Source: an uncultured Lachnospiraceae bacterium
Lineage (GTDB): Bacteria > Bacillota > Clostridia > Lachnospirales > Lachnospiraceae
DNA: 64,000 bases
Direction of reading: 5' to 3'
NCBI GenBank assembly: GCA_944383545.1
Contig: CALWPY010000002.1
Span: 1-64,000 of the forward strand
Positions 63,099 to 64,000 of the stretch are shown in pieces. The stretch's first letter is position 1; each line of letters opens with the position of its first letter. The notes beneath the pieces are model-generated. The model saw nothing but the letters and a program-made list of their open reading frames with translations, did not search any database and was not told where the DNA came from. Both the position numbers and the translations under genes were made by a program.

Positions 63099-64000
63099 TT
63101 AATTTAATGCATATCCGTTCAGATATTCTTTAAGAAATTCCAGAAATACTTTCATCTCATCATCTGTTCCAATTGTAACTCTCAGATAATTTTTGATTCT
63201 ATCAGATGAAAAATGTCTTACAAATATACGCTTCTCCCTTGCAGCCTTAAATATATCTTCAGCAGGAGCTTTTTCATGAGACATAAATACAAAATTTGCA
63301 GAAGACGGAAGCACCGTAAAACCTAATTTCTTTACCTCATCAGTAAACCATTCTCTGGTTATAACGACCTTTTTAACCGTTTCTTTAAAATACTCATCAT
63401 CAGCCAGACTTTCTGCCCCCAGAATTATTGAAGGCATATTCATTGTATAAGAATTAAATGAATACTTTATGTCGCTCAAATATTTTATAAGTTTCTCATT
63501 TCCTATGGCATAACCAATCCTTATACCTGCCATAGAACGTGATTTTGAAAAAGTCCTCACAACCAGAAGATTGTCATATTTTTCAATAAGAGGGAGAGCT
63601 GTCTCACCTCCAAAATCTACATACGCTTCATCAATAATCACAACACTTTTCGTGTTATTTTTTACGATTTCCTCTATAAAATCAAGCCCTTCTGAAATTC
63701 CGGTAGGTGCGTTTGGATTTGGAAATATAATTCCGCCGTTATCACATATATAATCCTCTTTTACAATCCTGAAATCAGAATTCACCGGCATCCTTTTAAA
63801 TGGAATTTTTAACATCTCTGCCCATACATCATAAAAGGAATATGTAATATCGGGGAAAAGTATCTCCTTTTCTGAATTAAAAAACGTAATAAAGGACATT
63901 GCGATTACATCATCCGAGCCGACACCCACAAAGACCTGCCCCGGCTTCACACAATGATACTCTGCTATGGCATTTACAAGAAGTGACGCAGCAGGGTCCG
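63099..64000 (-). CDS. hisC: histidinol-phosphate aminotransferase, 5' end outside the window
   Basis: A PLP-dependent aminotransferase of histidine synthesis. About 300 codons are visible; the reading frame stays open to the window edge and reads 'DPAASLLVNAIAEYHCVKPG' before the segment 'VFVGVGSDDVIAMSF', so the N-terminus lies beyond 64000. An in-frame GTG at 63950 is internal and not the start. Other motifs are 'IIFPNPNAPTG', 'VVIIDEAYVDFGG' and the PLP Lys in 'VVRTFSKSRSMAGIRIGYAIG'. It is followed by a strong terminator. It is a closer HisC match than the CobD-like gene at 26.9 kb. Confidence 0.92.
   Translation of the reverse strand, partial: DPAASLLVNAIAEYHCVKPGQVFVGVGSDDVIAMSFITFFNSEKEILFPDITYSFYDVWAEMLKIPFKRMPVNSDFRIVKEDYICDNGGIIFPNPNAPTGISEGLDFIEEIVKNNTKSVVIIDEAYVDFGGETALPLIEKYDNLLVVRTFSKSRSMAGIRIGYAIGNEKLIKYLSDIKYSFNSYTMNMPSIILGAESLADDEYFKETVKKVVITREWFTDEVKKLGFTVLPSSANFVFMSHEKAPAEDIFKAAREKRIFVRHFSSDRIKNYLRVTIGTDDEMKVFLEFLKEYLNGYALN

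Noticed and set aside
63099..63950. hisC starting at the GTG at 63950
   Set aside because: The frame stays open to the window edge and encodes the expected HisC sequence before this GTG, so the codon is internal.

Overview
The window looks like a chromosomal segment from a low-GC, spore-forming anaerobe of the class Clostridia, most likely family Lachnospiraceae. Support comes from the sporulation sigma factors SigG and SigH, strong AGGAGG-type ribosome binding sites, several protein families typical of Lachnospiraceae (DUF6062, DUF5721, DUF5688, DUF6382-FHA, DUF1292), a CIRCE/HrcA heat-shock operator, and a glutaminyl-tRNA synthetase, which is uncommon in Firmicutes. Genus and species cannot be read from the sequence. 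Gene density is high and nearly everything is on the minus strand. The plus-strand genes are the DUF6062 gene, argH with its small partner, tRNA-Gly and the DUF1292 gene. No phage, insertion sequence with transposase, CRISPR array or rRNA was found.

Layout. 1-1.2 kb: a 79-bp tandem repeat, a DUF6062 gene and a ~204-bp near-palindromic element. 1.2-6.8 kb: glnS and a surface pair, namely a dockerin-bearing glucosaminidase followed directly by a membrane-anchored cohesin protein. 6.9-11.1 kb: tRNA-Thr and the conserved cysE-cysS-mrnC-rlmB-sigH operon. 11.2-18.4 kb: htpG with CIRCE, DUF5721, a tocopherol-cyclase-like protein, argH plus a small acidic protein, sigG and an FHA protein. 18.5-25.6 kb: pncB, typA, guaB and a lipoteichoic-acid-synthase-like sulfatase. 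25.8-32.5 kb: tRNA-Gly and a run from pyrE through a second LTA-synthase-like protein, an HD hydrolase, a patatin, a CobD-like aminotransferase and a lysophospholipase. 32.6-36.8 kb: a panG-panB-panC-panD-coaBC operon. 37-47.5 kb: a giant propeller hybrid kinase, an M18 aminopeptidase, argD and a heterodimeric ABC exporter. 47.7-53.9 kb: DUF1292, a chorismate-mutase protein with a reduced dehydratase domain, a DHHW/MBOAT acylation pair, a UvrD-type helicase and a SEC-C protein. 53.9-58.5 kb: a MacAB-like exporter with two adaptor proteins. 58.7-64 kb: rarA with a receiver-only regulator, a TetR regulator, cspA, DUF5688 and a 5'-truncated hisC.

How it fits together. The metabolic genes cover CoA precursors, NAD salvage, GMP and UMP synthesis, and parts of the arginine, cysteine, histidine and aromatic amino acid pathways. 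Envelope genes (two LTA-synthase-like enzymes, the MBOAT/DHHW pair, the cohesin/dockerin glucosaminidase and three export systems) recur throughout. The items most worth following up are the cohesin-dockerin pair, the hybrid kinase in which the phospho-accepting histidine is replaced by asparagine, the chorismate mutase with a shrunken dehydratase domain, the palindromic element at 1019-1222, and the receiver protein encoded directly upstream of rarA. Where several start codons were possible I chose the one with the best-placed ribosome binding site and say so.
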